Source: Bradyrhizobium elkanii WSM2783
Lineage (GTDB): Bacteria > Pseudomonadota > Alphaproteobacteria > Rhizobiales > Xanthobacteraceae
Reading direction: 5' to 3'
Length of the DNA stretch: 64,000 bases
NCBI RefSeq assembly: GCF_000472865.1
Contig: NZ_AXAP01000017.1
Span: 1-64,000 of the forward strand
Shown one piece after another: positions 17,273-26,097 of the stretch (positions are counted from its first letter, which is position 1; each line of letters starts with the position of its first letter). The notes under the pieces are model-generated. The model saw only the letters and a program-made list of their open reading frames with translations. It made no database searches and was not told the DNA's origin. The position numbers were made by a program, and so were the translations under genes.

Positions 17273-17452
17273 TCGCGCGCACCTCGCGAGCACCGTGAGG
17301 CACGCGGAAACCGGCGGTGCGAGCCGGCTTCTCGGGAGCTACCCTATCCGCGCTGATGGCTAGCTTACGTGCTGCTCGTGCTCCCTACAAAGAATTTTTT
17401 TGGCTGCCCGTCTTGTAGTATCTGGCGCTATCGGCTTGCGGCCTATCACCTC

Positions 17453-18701
17453 TCACAGCACCAGTGCGACGACGTTGTCTCCGGCAGGCGCGGGCTCCGA
17501 CAGCAGCCCGGCGCGCGCGATGTCGTCGGCGTGCTCGGTGATGTGCCGCGAATAAGTCCGCTCGATCTCGTTGACGCTGGTGTTGTGCAGCGACGCCACC
17601 AGCCTGATCGGAATGTTTCTCTTCAACATGCGGACAATCGACGAGTGTCTCAGCGCGTACATCGTCGCGGCCACATCGGCTCCAATGGCGGTGACGATCT
17701 TCTTGACCTCGCGGTGATAGCTCGCGCCGGGATTGTCGCCCCATGGGTTGCCGTCGCTTTGCAACAACAGCGGCGTATCGTCGGCCCGACCTCTCGCGAC
17801 CTCTCTCAATCGGGCCGCCAGTTGCACGGTGATCGGCACCGAGTAGCGCTCCCGTTTTTTCTCGGCGCGGTTCTTGCCGCCGCCCTTGCCGCTCTTCGGC
17901 ATCGAGAGTTTCGGCCGCAGCGGGTGATCGTGCAGATCCCCGACGCGCAGCCGCCTGGCCTGACTCGGCCGCGCCCCAGTGTTCGCCAGCACATCGGTGA
18001 GCAACCCAAACTTGTCATCGAGGCTGTAGGCGATAGCGACGAATTCGACCACCTTGTCGTCGCTGAGGATGATGTTGCGCGGCACTTCCGCATTTGGCAG
18101 AGCGGCGAGGCCGATCGCCCAGGCGTCGCGATTTTGAATCCTCTTGTCGTGCTGCGTGGCCTGTTCAAGCGCAGCGCTCAAACAAGCGCAGAGCCGATTG
18201 ATGGTCGACGCCGCCATGGTGCCGAGCAGGCCGTCGCGCCAGGTCCGCAGCTCGGTGGATGTCAGCAATGCCACCGGCTTCGATAGCAGCGCATTGGTGA
18301 GGTGCACGCGCGGCCATTGGGCGTTTGTAAGCGTTGGCATTGCGCGAGGTCAGATCGCGCTCGTAGTCAGCCAGCGCACCGTCGATCGTGATCAGCACGC
18401 CGTCGGCGCCGTCACCGCCGCGCGCCAGCTCCTTCGCCCGCTCCTGCGCCTGATGGAACGTCAGCACGGTTCTGCCGTCGGCGTCCTCGAAGTCGTCGGC
18501 CAGCGCGAAGGCCTTGGTCCAGTAGGCGCCGTGGCCGTCGGCGACCTTCATCACCCAGGTGCCGTTGGTCTTGTTGCGGCGATACATCAAGAGGACGCCG
18601 CGTGCGAGCGATGGCCCGCTGTACGGCCGCCGGCGGATGGTGAATTTGTTCAGTCGTGCGCTGCGGGTCTCGAATGGACCGTGCTTGACTTTGCGCGCCA
18701 T
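17453..18701 (-). pseudogene. Tyrosine recombinase (phage-type integrase), frameshifted
   Basis: The N-terminal part starts at 18701 (MARKVKHGPFETR) and holds the arm-binding and core-binding regions up to LTSRNANAY. At about 18315-18341 the frame changes, and the catalytic domain continues as NAQWPRVHLTNALL to the stop at 17453. The catalytic part keeps the first Arg (NTGARPSQARRL), the second box (YALRHSSIVR) and the nucleophilic Tyr (RTYSRHI). The combined length of about 416 residues is normal for the family, and the total length differs from a multiple of three by one base. Either it is a recent pseudogene that has trapped the element, or it is a sequencing error. The isolated second half (ATG at 18340) lacks the N-terminal domain. 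Confidence 0.85.
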
Positions 18702-19197
18702 GATCGTCGTGTCTCCGTTCTCGGGAAGTGTCGCGATTGTGTGTGTGAAGCCCCAAAGAGGCCTGTGGCAGCTTATGAGGAGATCGTGTGACTCATCAAT
18801 GAGTTGGAAACTTCACACGGCTCCACCCAGCTTCACGCGACTATTTATTTTCCCTGCGCGATGGTTTTACGGTTTCCTTCGTGCTCTCCTCGGTGACCGG
18901 GCTTTCTTGCCACCGTCATCTCAAGCGGAAACTGTTCGCGCGAAAAACTTAGCGCCAGCGTCGGGGCGCCAGGACCACACGACTTCGCCGTCCGTGAGTA
19001 TCTCGCTCGTCAGTCGTGACGCTCACGTCCACCGCATCTCACCGCAACGTTCGTGACGATCGCGAGCCGCCCCTCATCCGCCGTGAGACGCGCGGAGTTA
19101 AATCACTGATTTGCCCGACGGCGAAAGCGGAATGTTTTTTCCGCAAGGGGTGGACTGGGCAAATCAGATTGAAATCGCTGCTGAATTTTTCTCCGGC

Positions 19198-19237
19198 GTC
19201 ATTCCGGGGCGATGCGAAGCATCGAGCCCGGAATGAC
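19198..19237. repeat. Short palindromic element (GTCATTCCGGGG family)
   Basis: The arms GTCATTCCGGGGCGATGC and GCATCGAGCCCGGAATGAC are complementary apart from a small mismatch and flank a three-base loop. It belongs to the same family as 2956-3060 and 20635-20727. Confidence 0.85.
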
Positions 19238-19324
19238 GGAGAGTGTGGCCGATCCTCGAGACGCCGCTTCGCGGCTCCTCGGGATGAAGTCGGAGGTTGT
19301 TGCGGGAGGGCCTTTTCAAGGACG

Positions 19325-19344
19325 ATCATTTGTATACTAATAAA
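19325..19344. promoter_or_regulatory. Operator-like site upstream of ena
   Basis: The core TTTGTATACTAA (19329-19340) matches TTYGTAYACNAA, which is also found twice in the hnr-nicA divergent region (30354-30365 and 30507-30518). It lies about 75 bp upstream of the enamidase start, a suitable place for a promoter-proximal repressor site. Likely bound by the MarR protein of the locus; this is inference. Confidence 0.55.
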
Positions 19345-19417
19345 CAATCCGGCTTGATCGGAACCTCACGCCGCGGGCACAATCGACCGCGGAAGCACTG
19401 AGCGAAAAGGACAGAGC

Positions 19418-20614
19418 ATGGCCCACGATGCACCCCAGGCGACCGGACCGAGCAAGCTGGTGGTCCGCAATATCGGGCTGTTGCTGTCGGGGGCGCTGGA
19501 GCGGCCGATCCTCGATGCCGACACCATCGTGGCCGAGAACGGCAAGATCACAGCGATCGGCCGCGCCAAGGATGTCGACACCGAAGGCGCCACCACCATC
19601 GTCGATGCCAATGGCACAACGGTGGCGCCCGGGCTGATCGACAGCCACGTCCACCCTGTTGCGGGCGACTGGACGCCGCGGCAGAACCAGGTCAACTGGA
19701 TCGACAGCTACCTGCATGGCGGCGTCACCACCATGATCTCCGCGGGCGAGGTCCACATGCCGGGCCGGCCACGTGATGTCGTGGGCCTCAAGGCGATGGC
19801 TATCTTCGCGCAGCGCGCATTCTGGACACTGAGGCCCGGCGGCGTGAAGGTGCACGCCGGCGCGCCGGTGATCGAATGCGAGATGGTGGAAGAGGATTTC
19901 AAGGAAATGGCCGCCGCCGGCGTCAAGCTGCTCGGCGAGGTCGGCCTTGGCGGCGTGAAGGACGGCCCGACCGCGCGGAAGATGGTGGGATGGGCGCGCA
20001 AATACGGCATCCAGAGCACGATCCATACCGGCGGCCCCTCGATCCCCGGCTCAGGCCTGATCGACAAGGATGTGGTGCTGGAGGCCGATACCGACGTGGT
20101 CGGCCACATCAACGGAGGCCACACCGCCCTGCCGGACGACCAGATCCGCTGCATCTGCGAGGGCTGCAAGCGCGGCCTCGAACTGGTTCACAACGGCAAT
20201 GAGCGATCGGCGCTCTACACGCTGCGCATCGCGCGCGATATGGGTGATCTTCACCGCGTCATCCTCGGCACCGATGCGCCCGCCGGCTCCGGCGTGCAGC
20301 CGCTCGGGATTTTGCGCATGGTCTCGATGCTGTCCTCGCTGGGCGAACTGCCGGCAGAGATCGCGTTCTGCCTCGCCACCGGCAACACCGCGCGGATGCG
20401 CGGATTGGATTGCGGATTGGTCGAAGCCGGCCGCGCGGCGGATTTCGTGCTGATGGACAAGGCGCAGCATTCGCCAGGCAAGAATATCCTGGAGAGCGTG
20501 CAGCTCGGCGATCTGCCGGGCATCGGCATGACCATCATCGACGGCATCGTCCGCACCCAGCGCAGCAGGAATACGCCGCCGGCGGGCAAAGTGCCGGAGA
20601 TTGTGGGACGGTAA
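19418..20614 (+). CDS. ena: Enamidase (1,4,5,6-tetrahydro-6-oxonicotinate amidohydrolase)
   Basis: This 398-residue cytoplasmic metal-dependent amidohydrolase has the N-terminal beta domain (LVVRNIGLLLSG) and the metal motif DSHVHP (His77, His79). Further motifs are TIHTGGPS, VGHINGGHTAL and GTDAPAGSG with the catalytic Asp. The gene order and motifs fit the enamidase of Eubacterium barkeri, which opens the reduced nicotinate ring to 2-formylglutarate. The same window encodes the enzymes for the two preceding steps (nicAB, hnr), which supports this over a generic imidazolonepropionase-like role. It is a single-gene unit with its own operator-like site; an AAGGACAG ribosome site precedes the ATG. 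Exact substrate remains inferred. Confidence 0.82.
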   Translation: MAHDAPQATGPSKLVVRNIGLLLSGALERPILDADTIVAENGKITAIGRAKDVDTEGATTIVDANGTTVAPGLIDSHVHPVAGDWTPRQNQVNWIDSYLHGGVTTMISAGEVHMPGRPRDVVGLKAMAIFAQRAFWTLRPGGVKVHAGAPVIECEMVEEDFKEMAAAGVKLLGEVGLGGVKDGPTARKMVGWARKYGIQSTIHTGGPSIPGSGLIDKDVVLEADTDVVGHINGGHTALPDDQIRCICEGCKRGLELVHNGNERSALYTLRIARDMGDLHRVILGTDAPAGSGVQPLGILRMVSMLSSLGELPAEIAFCLATGNTARMRGLDCGLVEAGRAADFVLMDKAQHSPGKNILESVQLGDLPGIGMTIIDGIVRTQRSRNTPPAGKVPEIVGR

Positions 20615-20634
20615 CCGCTCCGGAGTCATTCCGG

Positions 20635-20727
20635 GGCATCGCAAAGCATCGAGCCCGGAATCCATCTCGCCGCAGAGTGCGCGGCAAAATGGATTCCGGG
20701 CTCGCGCTACGCGCGCCCCGGAATGAC
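20635..20727. repeat. Palindromic element (GTCATTCCGGGG family) after ena
   Basis: The element starts GTCATTCCGGGGC and ends with the complement GCCCCGGAATGAC, with a second inner stem around GGATTCC...GGATTCCG. It lies between the convergent ena and DUF1236 genes, where it could act as a bidirectional terminator. Confidence 0.8.
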
Positions 20728-20742
20728 GGGGTGTGGGCGCGC

Positions 20743-21942
20743 CTACTCGATCACCTGCACTATCTTCTGCTGCTGCGGATCGACCAGCACGATCTGGTCG
20801 CCGACAGCGAGATAGCGATAGTTCCTGAGCTCGGCATTGCTGCGCACCATCTCCTCTGGCACGGGCTGCAGCGACAGGCAGTTCGATGCCGACGTTCCGC
20901 CCGACGAGGTCGTCGAGCCGACCGTAGTGGAAGGCCCGCGCGCCAACTCCCTGAACCTCGTGCGCATGTCGTCGCTGATGACGATGCGCTCGCGGCCATA
21001 GGCTGCGGCCCCGCCATAGCCCGGCCCTTCGTCGAGGATGTCGACGACTTCGTGCCGCCGCGGGTCGACGATCACGACCCTGTCGTCGACGAGCGTGTAA
21101 TCGTAGTCGCGATATTGCGGAGCAATCCGCACGATGTCTGCCGGCAGCCGGTGAGGCTGGATGCTCGGCGGCAACGGCTGGCCGATATTGACATTCACAT
21201 TGGAGGTCCGGGTTGCCGTTCGATCACTCCGTAGCTGATCCACGATCTGCTTGCGCTGGTCGTCATTGACATTGGCGGCGCGCTGACCGGCTTGTCCGGA
21301 GGCCTGGCCCGTCTTGGTGCCTTGGTCCTGCGTAGTGTCGCTCGGCCGTGAGCTCTGCTGCTGGGTCGATGTGCCGGAGGGCTGGGCCGCCTGATCGCGC
21401 TGATCCCTCCGGTCGCGGTCCATCTGCTGCTGGCTCTGCTGCCTGGTGTCGGCGGGCTGCCTGGTGTCCTGCGCGCGGTCACGTCCGGTGCGGTCCTCGC
21501 GGCTACGCTGCTGCTCGGTGGTCTCCTTGGCGTTGCGACCTTGCTGATCTTCCTTGCCCTGCTGCGACGCGCTGGCCGGCGGCCGTTCGCGACGATCCTG
21601 ATCCTGGCTTTGCCGGGTCGGCTCCCTGCTCTCACGCCCTTGCGGCTCCTGAGCCTGCTTGCTTCGCTCACCCGGCGACTGGCTCTCGCCGCGCTGCATG
21701 TCCCTGGTGCCGCCCCTCTGTTCAGATTGAGTGCGCTCCTTCGCGTGGTCGGCCGCCGCACCCGAGCGCTCGGTTTCCCTGGATTGGGCGCCCGAACGAT
21801 CCATGTCTTTCGACTGAGCCGTGGGCGCCTGTGCGCGAGGGCTCTCCTCGCGCTTCTGCGATTGATCCGGCGCCTGCGCAATGGCCGCGCCGGCGCCGAT
21901 GGTCATGGCGATTGCCGTTGTGTAAAGCCAATTCATCCTCAT
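20743..21942 (-). CDS. Secreted DUF1236 protein with long Gln/Arg/Ser-rich linker
   Basis: The protein has 399 residues from the ATG at 21942, which follows AGGAG. A signal peptide (MRMNWLYTTAIAMTIGAGAAIAQA) is followed by about 230 residues of low-complexity Gln/Arg/Glu/Ser/Asp sequence. Two C-terminal beta modules of DUF1236 type follow (DYTLVDDRVVIVDPRRHEVVDIL and YLAVGDQIVLVDPQQQKIVQVIE). It is probably periplasmic; the function is unknown. It lies between ena and the hnr-marR operon, but nothing in it points to nicotinate metabolism. Confidence 0.85.
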   Translation of the reverse strand: MRMNWLYTTAIAMTIGAGAAIAQAPDQSQKREESPRAQAPTAQSKDMDRSGAQSRETERSGAAADHAKERTQSEQRGGTRDMQRGESQSPGERSKQAQEPQGRESREPTRQSQDQDRRERPPASASQQGKEDQQGRNAKETTEQQRSREDRTGRDRAQDTRQPADTRQQSQQQMDRDRRDQRDQAAQPSGTSTQQQSSRPSDTTQDQGTKTGQASGQAGQRAANVNDDQRKQIVDQLRSDRTATRTSNVNVNIGQPLPPSIQPHRLPADIVRIAPQYRDYDYTLVDDRVVIVDPRRHEVVDILDEGPGYGGAAAYGRERIVISDDMRTRFRELARGPSTTVGSTTSSGGTSASNCLSLQPVPEEMVRSNAELRNYRYLAVGDQIVLVDPQQQKIVQVIE

Positions 21943-22041
21943 TGGGGGAACTCCTGTTGGTTCCTCTGCCCGCCTCTTGAACCTTAGCAATGTCAGCCGC
22001 CGGGTTTTGTTCCGCCGACAATCCGGCGGACTCTGGACGCT

Positions 22042-22497
22042 TCAGCGCAGCTTGCTCAGGAGCGCGATCAACGTCTCGCGCTCCTTGCCATCGAGCGGCG
22101 CCAGCGTTTCCTTGGTGATCGCCAGCGCGTTCGGCGCAGCTTTTTCGACCGTCTGCTGGCCCGCGCGGGTCAGGCTGACGAGCAAACGACGGCCGTCCTC
22201 AGGATCGGAACTGGTCTCGGTCAGGCCCCGCGCCGTGAGGCGGTCGATGACGCCCTTGATGGTGGCGACATCCATCGCTGTCAGCCGGCCAAGCTGGTTC
22301 TGCGAGCACGAGCCGGTCTCGGCGAGCTTCGACAGCGCCGCCCATTGCGGCGAGGTTAGCTCGACGCCGATCTCACGCGCGAAGATGGTGGCGTGGCGCT
22401 GCCACACCTGGCGCAGCAAGAAGCCGATCTGCTCGTCCAGAACGTAGCTGATCTTCTGCGGCTTCGGGTTGCGTTTCGCGCCCCCATTCCTGGCCAT
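22042..22497 (-). CDS. MarR-family regulator, candidate repressor of the nicotinate locus
   Basis: The 151-residue protein has the MarR winged helix: FLLRQVWQRHATIFAREIG helix, TSPQWAALSKL, DVATIKGVIDRL recognition helix and the wing DPEDGRRLLVSLT. I chose the ATG at 22497, which follows GGGAG; an in-frame ATG 15 bp upstream is possible. It is the last gene of the operon running from hnr. MarR proteins NicR (Pseudomonas) and BpsR (Bordetella) control nicotinate catabolism and respond to 6-hydroxynicotinate, so this is the natural candidate to bind the TTYGTAYACNAA sites. That link is inference from context. Confidence 0.88.
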   Translation of the reverse strand: MARNGGAKRNPKPQKISYVLDEQIGFLLRQVWQRHATIFAREIGVELTSPQWAALSKLAETGSCSQNQLGRLTAMDVATIKGVIDRLTARGLTETSSDPEDGRRLLVSLTRAGQQTVEKAAPNALAITKETLAPLDGKERETLIALLSKLR

Positions 22498-22521
22498 TAT
22501 TGAATCTCCCACCGTCGCCCA

Positions 22522-23226
22522 TTACAGCGACAGATGCGCGTCCCGAATATCGGGCCGCGCATCGAGCTCGGCCATCGTGCCGCCGAAGCAGATGCGGCCG
22601 CGCTCGATGATATAGGCGCGATCCGAGATCAGGCGCGCGAAATGCAGGTTCTGCTCGGAGACGACGATGCTCACGCCCTCCTTTTTCATGGCAAGGATCG
22701 CATCGACCATCTGCTCGACGATCTTCGGCGACAGGCCTTCGGAAGGCTCATCGAGCAGCACCAGCGACGGGTTGCCCATCAGCGTGCGCGCAATCGTCAG
22801 CATCTGCTGCTCGCCGCCGCTCATGCGCCCGCCTGCGCGTCCCCGCATCTCGCCGAGATTCGGAAACAGCGTGAACAGTTTTTCGCGCGTCCAGTATGGC
22901 GCGTTGGCGCGCTTCGGCTGACGGCCGACTTCGAGATTCTCCTCGACCGTCAGGTCGGTGAAGATGCGCCGCTCCTCCGGCACATAGCCGAGCCCGCCGC
23001 GCACGATCGCATGCGTCGGTTCGCGCGAAACATCCCTGCCCTCGAAGAGGATGCGCCCCGAGCGGTTCTCGACCAGGCCAACGATGGAGCGGAAGGTCGT
23101 CGACTTGCCGGCGCCGTTGCGACCGAGCAGCGCGACCACTTCGCCCTCGCCGACATCGAGCGCGATATCGAACAGGATGTGCGCCGGGCCATAGAAGCTG
23201 TTGAGATCGTTCACCTGGAGTTTCAT
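22522..23226 (-). CDS. Liv-type ABC ATPase (LivF-like) of the nicotinate-locus transporter
   Basis: This 234-residue ATPase has Walker A GRNGAGKST, the LivF motif GYVPEERRIF, signature MSGGEQQMLTIART and Walker B LVLLDEPSEGL. It starts with an ATG overlapping the LivG stop (23223-23226), and the MarR gene follows after about 25 bp. It works with the LivG-like ATPase and the fused permease encoded upstream. Confidence 0.92.
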   Translation of the reverse strand: MKLQVNDLNSFYGPAHILFDIALDVGEGEVVALLGRNGAGKSTTFRSIVGLVENRSGRILFEGRDVSREPTHAIVRGGLGYVPEERRIFTDLTVEENLEVGRQPKRANAPYWTREKLFTLFPNLGEMRGRAGGRMSGGEQQMLTIARTLMGNPSLVLLDEPSEGLSPKIVEQMVDAILAMKKEGVSIVVSEQNLHFARLISDRAYIIERGRICFGGTMAELDARPDIRDAHLSL

Positions 23227-24014
23227 GCGTGCGCTCCGTCGCGGTGGCGCGCGTCGTAGACCAGGCCCTCCCCGAGGTAGATGGCGCGCACCTGCGCATT
23301 GCCGCGGACTTCCTCGGGCGATCCCTCGGCAATCAGGCTGCCGCGGTTGAGCACCAGGATGCGGTCGGCATGCTCGAACACGACATCCATGTCGTGCTCG
23401 GTGAAGAGCACGCCGATCGACTGCTCGCGCGCGATACTGGCCGTGAGCCGCATCAACTCGATGCGCTCGCGCGGCGCCATGCCGGCGGTCGGCTCATCCA
23501 TCAGCAGCAGCTTCGGCTGGTTGGCGAGCGCGACCGCAAGCTCGAGTCGCTTGAGGTCGCCATAGGCGAGCTCGCCGCAGGGACGCTCGGCATAGGCGCC
23601 CATACCGACGAGATCGAGCAGCCGGCCTGCCTCCTCGCGCGCGAAATTCGGCGTCGAGCTCCAGACATTGAAAAGCTGGTGCCGGTGCGAGACCAGCGCG
23701 ACCTGCACGTTCTCGCGCACGGTCATGGTGGGAAAGGTCGCGGTGATCTGGAAGGTGCGACCCACGCCGAGCCGCCAGATCGCGCGCGGCTTCTTGCCGG
23801 CGGTGTCCTCGCCCAGGATCGTGATGCGGCCGGAGTCCGGGATGTTCTGGCCGTTGAGCATATCGAAGCAGGTGCTCTTGCCAGCACCGTTGGGACCGAT
23901 CAGCGCCAGGATCTCGCCGGCGCGCAGCTCGAACGAGACGCCGCGCACGGCGTGCACGCCGCCATAGGACTTGGTCAGGCCTTCGACCGACAGCAATGTG
24001 GGGACCATGCTCAT
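23223..24014 (-). CDS. Liv-type ABC ATPase (LivG-like) of the nicotinate-locus transporter
   Basis: This 263-residue ATPase starts at the ATG overlapping the permease stop (24011-24014); the longer frame upstream would intrude far into the permease gene. It shows Walker A GPNGAGKST, signature LAYGDLKRLELAVAL (the LivG variant), Walker B LLLMDEPTAGM and the switch His in TEHDMDVV. Confidence 0.92.
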   Translation of the reverse strand: MSMVPTLLSVEGLTKSYGGVHAVRGVSFELRAGEILALIGPNGAGKSTCFDMLNGQNIPDSGRITILGEDTAGKKPRAIWRLGVGRTFQITATFPTMTVRENVQVALVSHRHQLFNVWSSTPNFAREEAGRLLDLVGMGAYAERPCGELAYGDLKRLELAVALANQPKLLLMDEPTAGMAPRERIELMRLTASIAREQSIGVLFTEHDMDVVFEHADRILVLNRGSLIAEGSPEEVRGNAQVRAIYLGEGLVYDARHRDGAHA

Positions 24015-25900
24015 TCGGCGGTCTCGATGCGCGAGGTGAGAAGCGACGAGTTCGACGACGACGATTTGCGGCGGCGGCTGAGGATCGACTGCAGCGTGCC
24101 GACGATGCCCTTCGGGAAGGCGACGACGATCAGCACGATGAAGGCACCGAGCACCAGTTTCGACCAATCGGTCTGGCTGACCAGCCAGATGTTCAAGGCC
24201 TTGTAGACGATGGCGCCGACCACGGCGCCGGACACCGTCTCGACGCCGCCGAGCAGCACCATGACCAGCGCATCGACCGAGAGCGAGATGCCCATGTTGT
24301 CAGGAAAGACGCTGCCTTTCAGATACGCGAACAGCGCGCCGGCGAGACCAGCCACGGTGCCTGCGATCACGAATGCGGTCCACTGGATGCGCTTGCCGTT
24401 GATGCCAACGGCCTCGCTGCGCAGCGGCGAATCCCGCGTCGCGCGCAATGCGAAACCGAAGGGCGAGAACACGATGATCCGCAGGATCAGGACCGCGAGC
24501 GCGGCGATGCCGAGCGAGAGCCAGTAGAAGTGCGACGGGCTCGCCGCCCATTTCTCCGGCCAGACGCCAAGGATGCCATTGTCGCCGCCGGTGACCGCCA
24601 CCCACTGGAACGCGATCGACCACACGATCTGGGCAAAGGCGAGCGTCAGCATCGCAAAATAGACGCCGGAGAGCTGCACGGCGAAGAAGCCGAACACGGC
24701 GGCGCCGACGAGTCCTAATAGCGGGCCGAGCGCAAGGCACACGATCATCGGCAACCCCGCGAGTTTGGCGAGGAAGGCGACGCCGTAGGCACCCAGGCCG
24801 AAATAGGCGGCGTGGCCGAAGGAAGCTAGCCCGCCGACCGACATCAGGAAATGCAGGCTGACGGCAAAGATCACGAAGATCGCGATCTCCGAGCCGACGG
24901 TGAGCGCATAGTTGCCGCCGAACAACGGCAGCGCGGCTGCCACGATCAGCGCGGCGATTGCAGCGAGGCGCTCGTTCGAGGTCCAGGGCCGCCAGGGATT
25001 GACGGTGAGACCCGGCGTGCGGCGCGCCGGCGCCTCCGGCTTGCCGAACAGGCCCCACGGGCGGACGATCAACACCACCGCCATCACCAGGAAGACCAGG
25101 ATGATGGAGATCTTCGGGAAGATCAAAATGCCGAAGGCGTTGAGTTCGGAGACCAACACGGCGGCGACGAAGGCGCCGGTGATGCTGCCGAGGCCGCCGA
25201 TCACGACGACGACGAACACATCGACGATGATGCGCAAATCCATCGCATGATGCACGGCATCGCGCGGGATCTGCAGCGCGCCGCCGAGGGCTGCAAGGAA
25301 GACGCCGACCGCAAACACGCTGGTGAACAGCCATTTCTGGTTGACGCCAAGCGCTGCGACCATGTCGCGGTCCTGCGTCGCCGCGCGCACCAGGACGCCC
25401 CAGCGCGTGCGCTGGAACAGCAGCCAGAGGATGCCCAGCACGACAGGTCCAAGCACGATCAGGAACAGGTCATAGCTCGGGATGTTCTGGCCGAAGAAAT
25501 CGACCGCGCCCTTGAAGCCCGGTGCGCGGCGGCCGACCAGGTCGCTCGGGCCCCAGATCAGCACGACTATATCCTGAACCATCAGCGTGAGGCCGAAGGT
25601 CGCGAGCAACTGGAACAATTCAGGCGAATGATAGATCCGCCGCAGCAGCATCATCTCGACCAGCACGCCCACCACGGCGACGACGAGCGCGGCGGCGACG
25701 ATGCCGCCCCAGAAGCCGAGCGCGCCTTCGAGGCGCTCGGTGAGCGTGAAGGCGATGTAGGCGCCGAGCATGTAGAAGGCGCCATGCGCGAAGTTCACGA
25801 TCCGCGTCACGCCGAAGATGATCGACAGCCCCGAGGCGACCAGGAACAGCGAGGCGGCGCTGGCGAGTCCGGTCAGGAACTGAACGACGTAAAAGGCCAT
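24011..25900 (-). CDS. Fused LivH-LivM ABC permease of the nicotinate-locus transporter
   Basis: The 629-residue protein joins two permeases. Residues 1 to about 290 are LivH-like (GLSIIFGVTRIVNFAHGAFY, VVVIGGLGSITGAFV) and about 315-610 are LivM-like (SVGGLASFGHAAYFGLGAYG, VTGGDNG). A hydrophilic linker (KPEAPARRTPGLTVNPW) sits between them. This covers both membrane subunits in one chain, so the transporter needs no separate LivH and LivM. The C-terminus ends in a basic/Ser-rich tail. It lies after the binding-protein gene with a palindromic element between them. The cargo is probably nicotinate or a related acid, from context only. Confidence 0.9.
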   Translation of the reverse strand: MAFYVVQFLTGLASAASLFLVASGLSIIFGVTRIVNFAHGAFYMLGAYIAFTLTERLEGALGFWGGIVAAALVVAVVGVLVEMMLLRRIYHSPELFQLLATFGLTLMVQDIVVLIWGPSDLVGRRAPGFKGAVDFFGQNIPSYDLFLIVLGPVVLGILWLLFQRTRWGVLVRAATQDRDMVAALGVNQKWLFTSVFAVGVFLAALGGALQIPRDAVHHAMDLRIIVDVFVVVVIGGLGSITGAFVAAVLVSELNAFGILIFPKISIILVFLVMAVVLIVRPWGLFGKPEAPARRTPGLTVNPWRPWTSNERLAAIAALIVAAALPLFGGNYALTVGSEIAIFVIFAVSLHFLMSVGGLASFGHAAYFGLGAYGVAFLAKLAGLPMIVCLALGPLLGLVGAAVFGFFAVQLSGVYFAMLTLAFAQIVWSIAFQWVAVTGGDNGILGVWPEKWAASPSHFYWLSLGIAALAVLILRIIVFSPFGFALRATRDSPLRSEAVGINGKRIQWTAFVIAGTVAGLAGALFAYLKGSVFPDNMGISLSVDALVMVLLGGVETVSGAVVGAIVYKALNIWLVSQTDWSKLVLGAFIVLIVVAFPKGIVGTLQSILSRRRKSSSSNSSLLTSRIETAE

Positions 25901-25951
25901 CGGCGGTCCAGGTTGGAGTTAGCTGCGTGACTTCGTTCTGAGTGCGTGGCC

Positions 25952-26086
25952 CATCCTTCGAGACGGCCGCTCTGCGGCCTCCTCAGGATGAGGTCTGAAT
26001 TCGCAGAGGCCTCAGAGCCCCGGGACAGGCTCCGAGCGCCTCATGGTGAGGAGGCGCGAAGCGCCGTCTCGAACCATGAGGCCCCG
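25952..26086. repeat. Palindromic element between binding-protein and permease genes
   Basis: Segments CATCCTTCGAGACGGC, CCTCAGGATGAGG, CCTCATGGTGAGGAGGCGC and GCGCCGTCTCGAACCATGAGG form nested inverted repeats. This is the TTCGAGAC/CTCATGGTGAGGAG type of intergenic element common in this group. Inside an operon it could protect or attenuate the message, giving more binding protein than permease. Confidence 0.75.
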
Positions 26087-26097
26087 CTTTATCCGCA

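Larger units (their letters stand above)
18702..19417. other. Spacer between the integrase and the enamidase gene
   Basis: No gene is seen. The part next to the integrase start is where an attachment site would be expected; it has a hairpin with arms GTGTGA/TCACAC and CTCAT/ATGAG at 18786-18818, but no tRNA is visible. A GTCATTCCGGGG palindrome lies at 19198-19237, and an operator-like site lies at 19325-19344 close to the enamidase gene. Confidence 0.5.

Noticed and set aside
18559..19056. 165-residue plus-strand frame across the integrase start
   Set aside because: The first part is antisense to the integrase and the rest lacks any protein-like motif.
18702..19417. tRNA gene as integrase attachment site
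   Set aside because: I looked for the conserved T-arm and acceptor pattern near the integrase and saw none; no tRNA is visible in the window.
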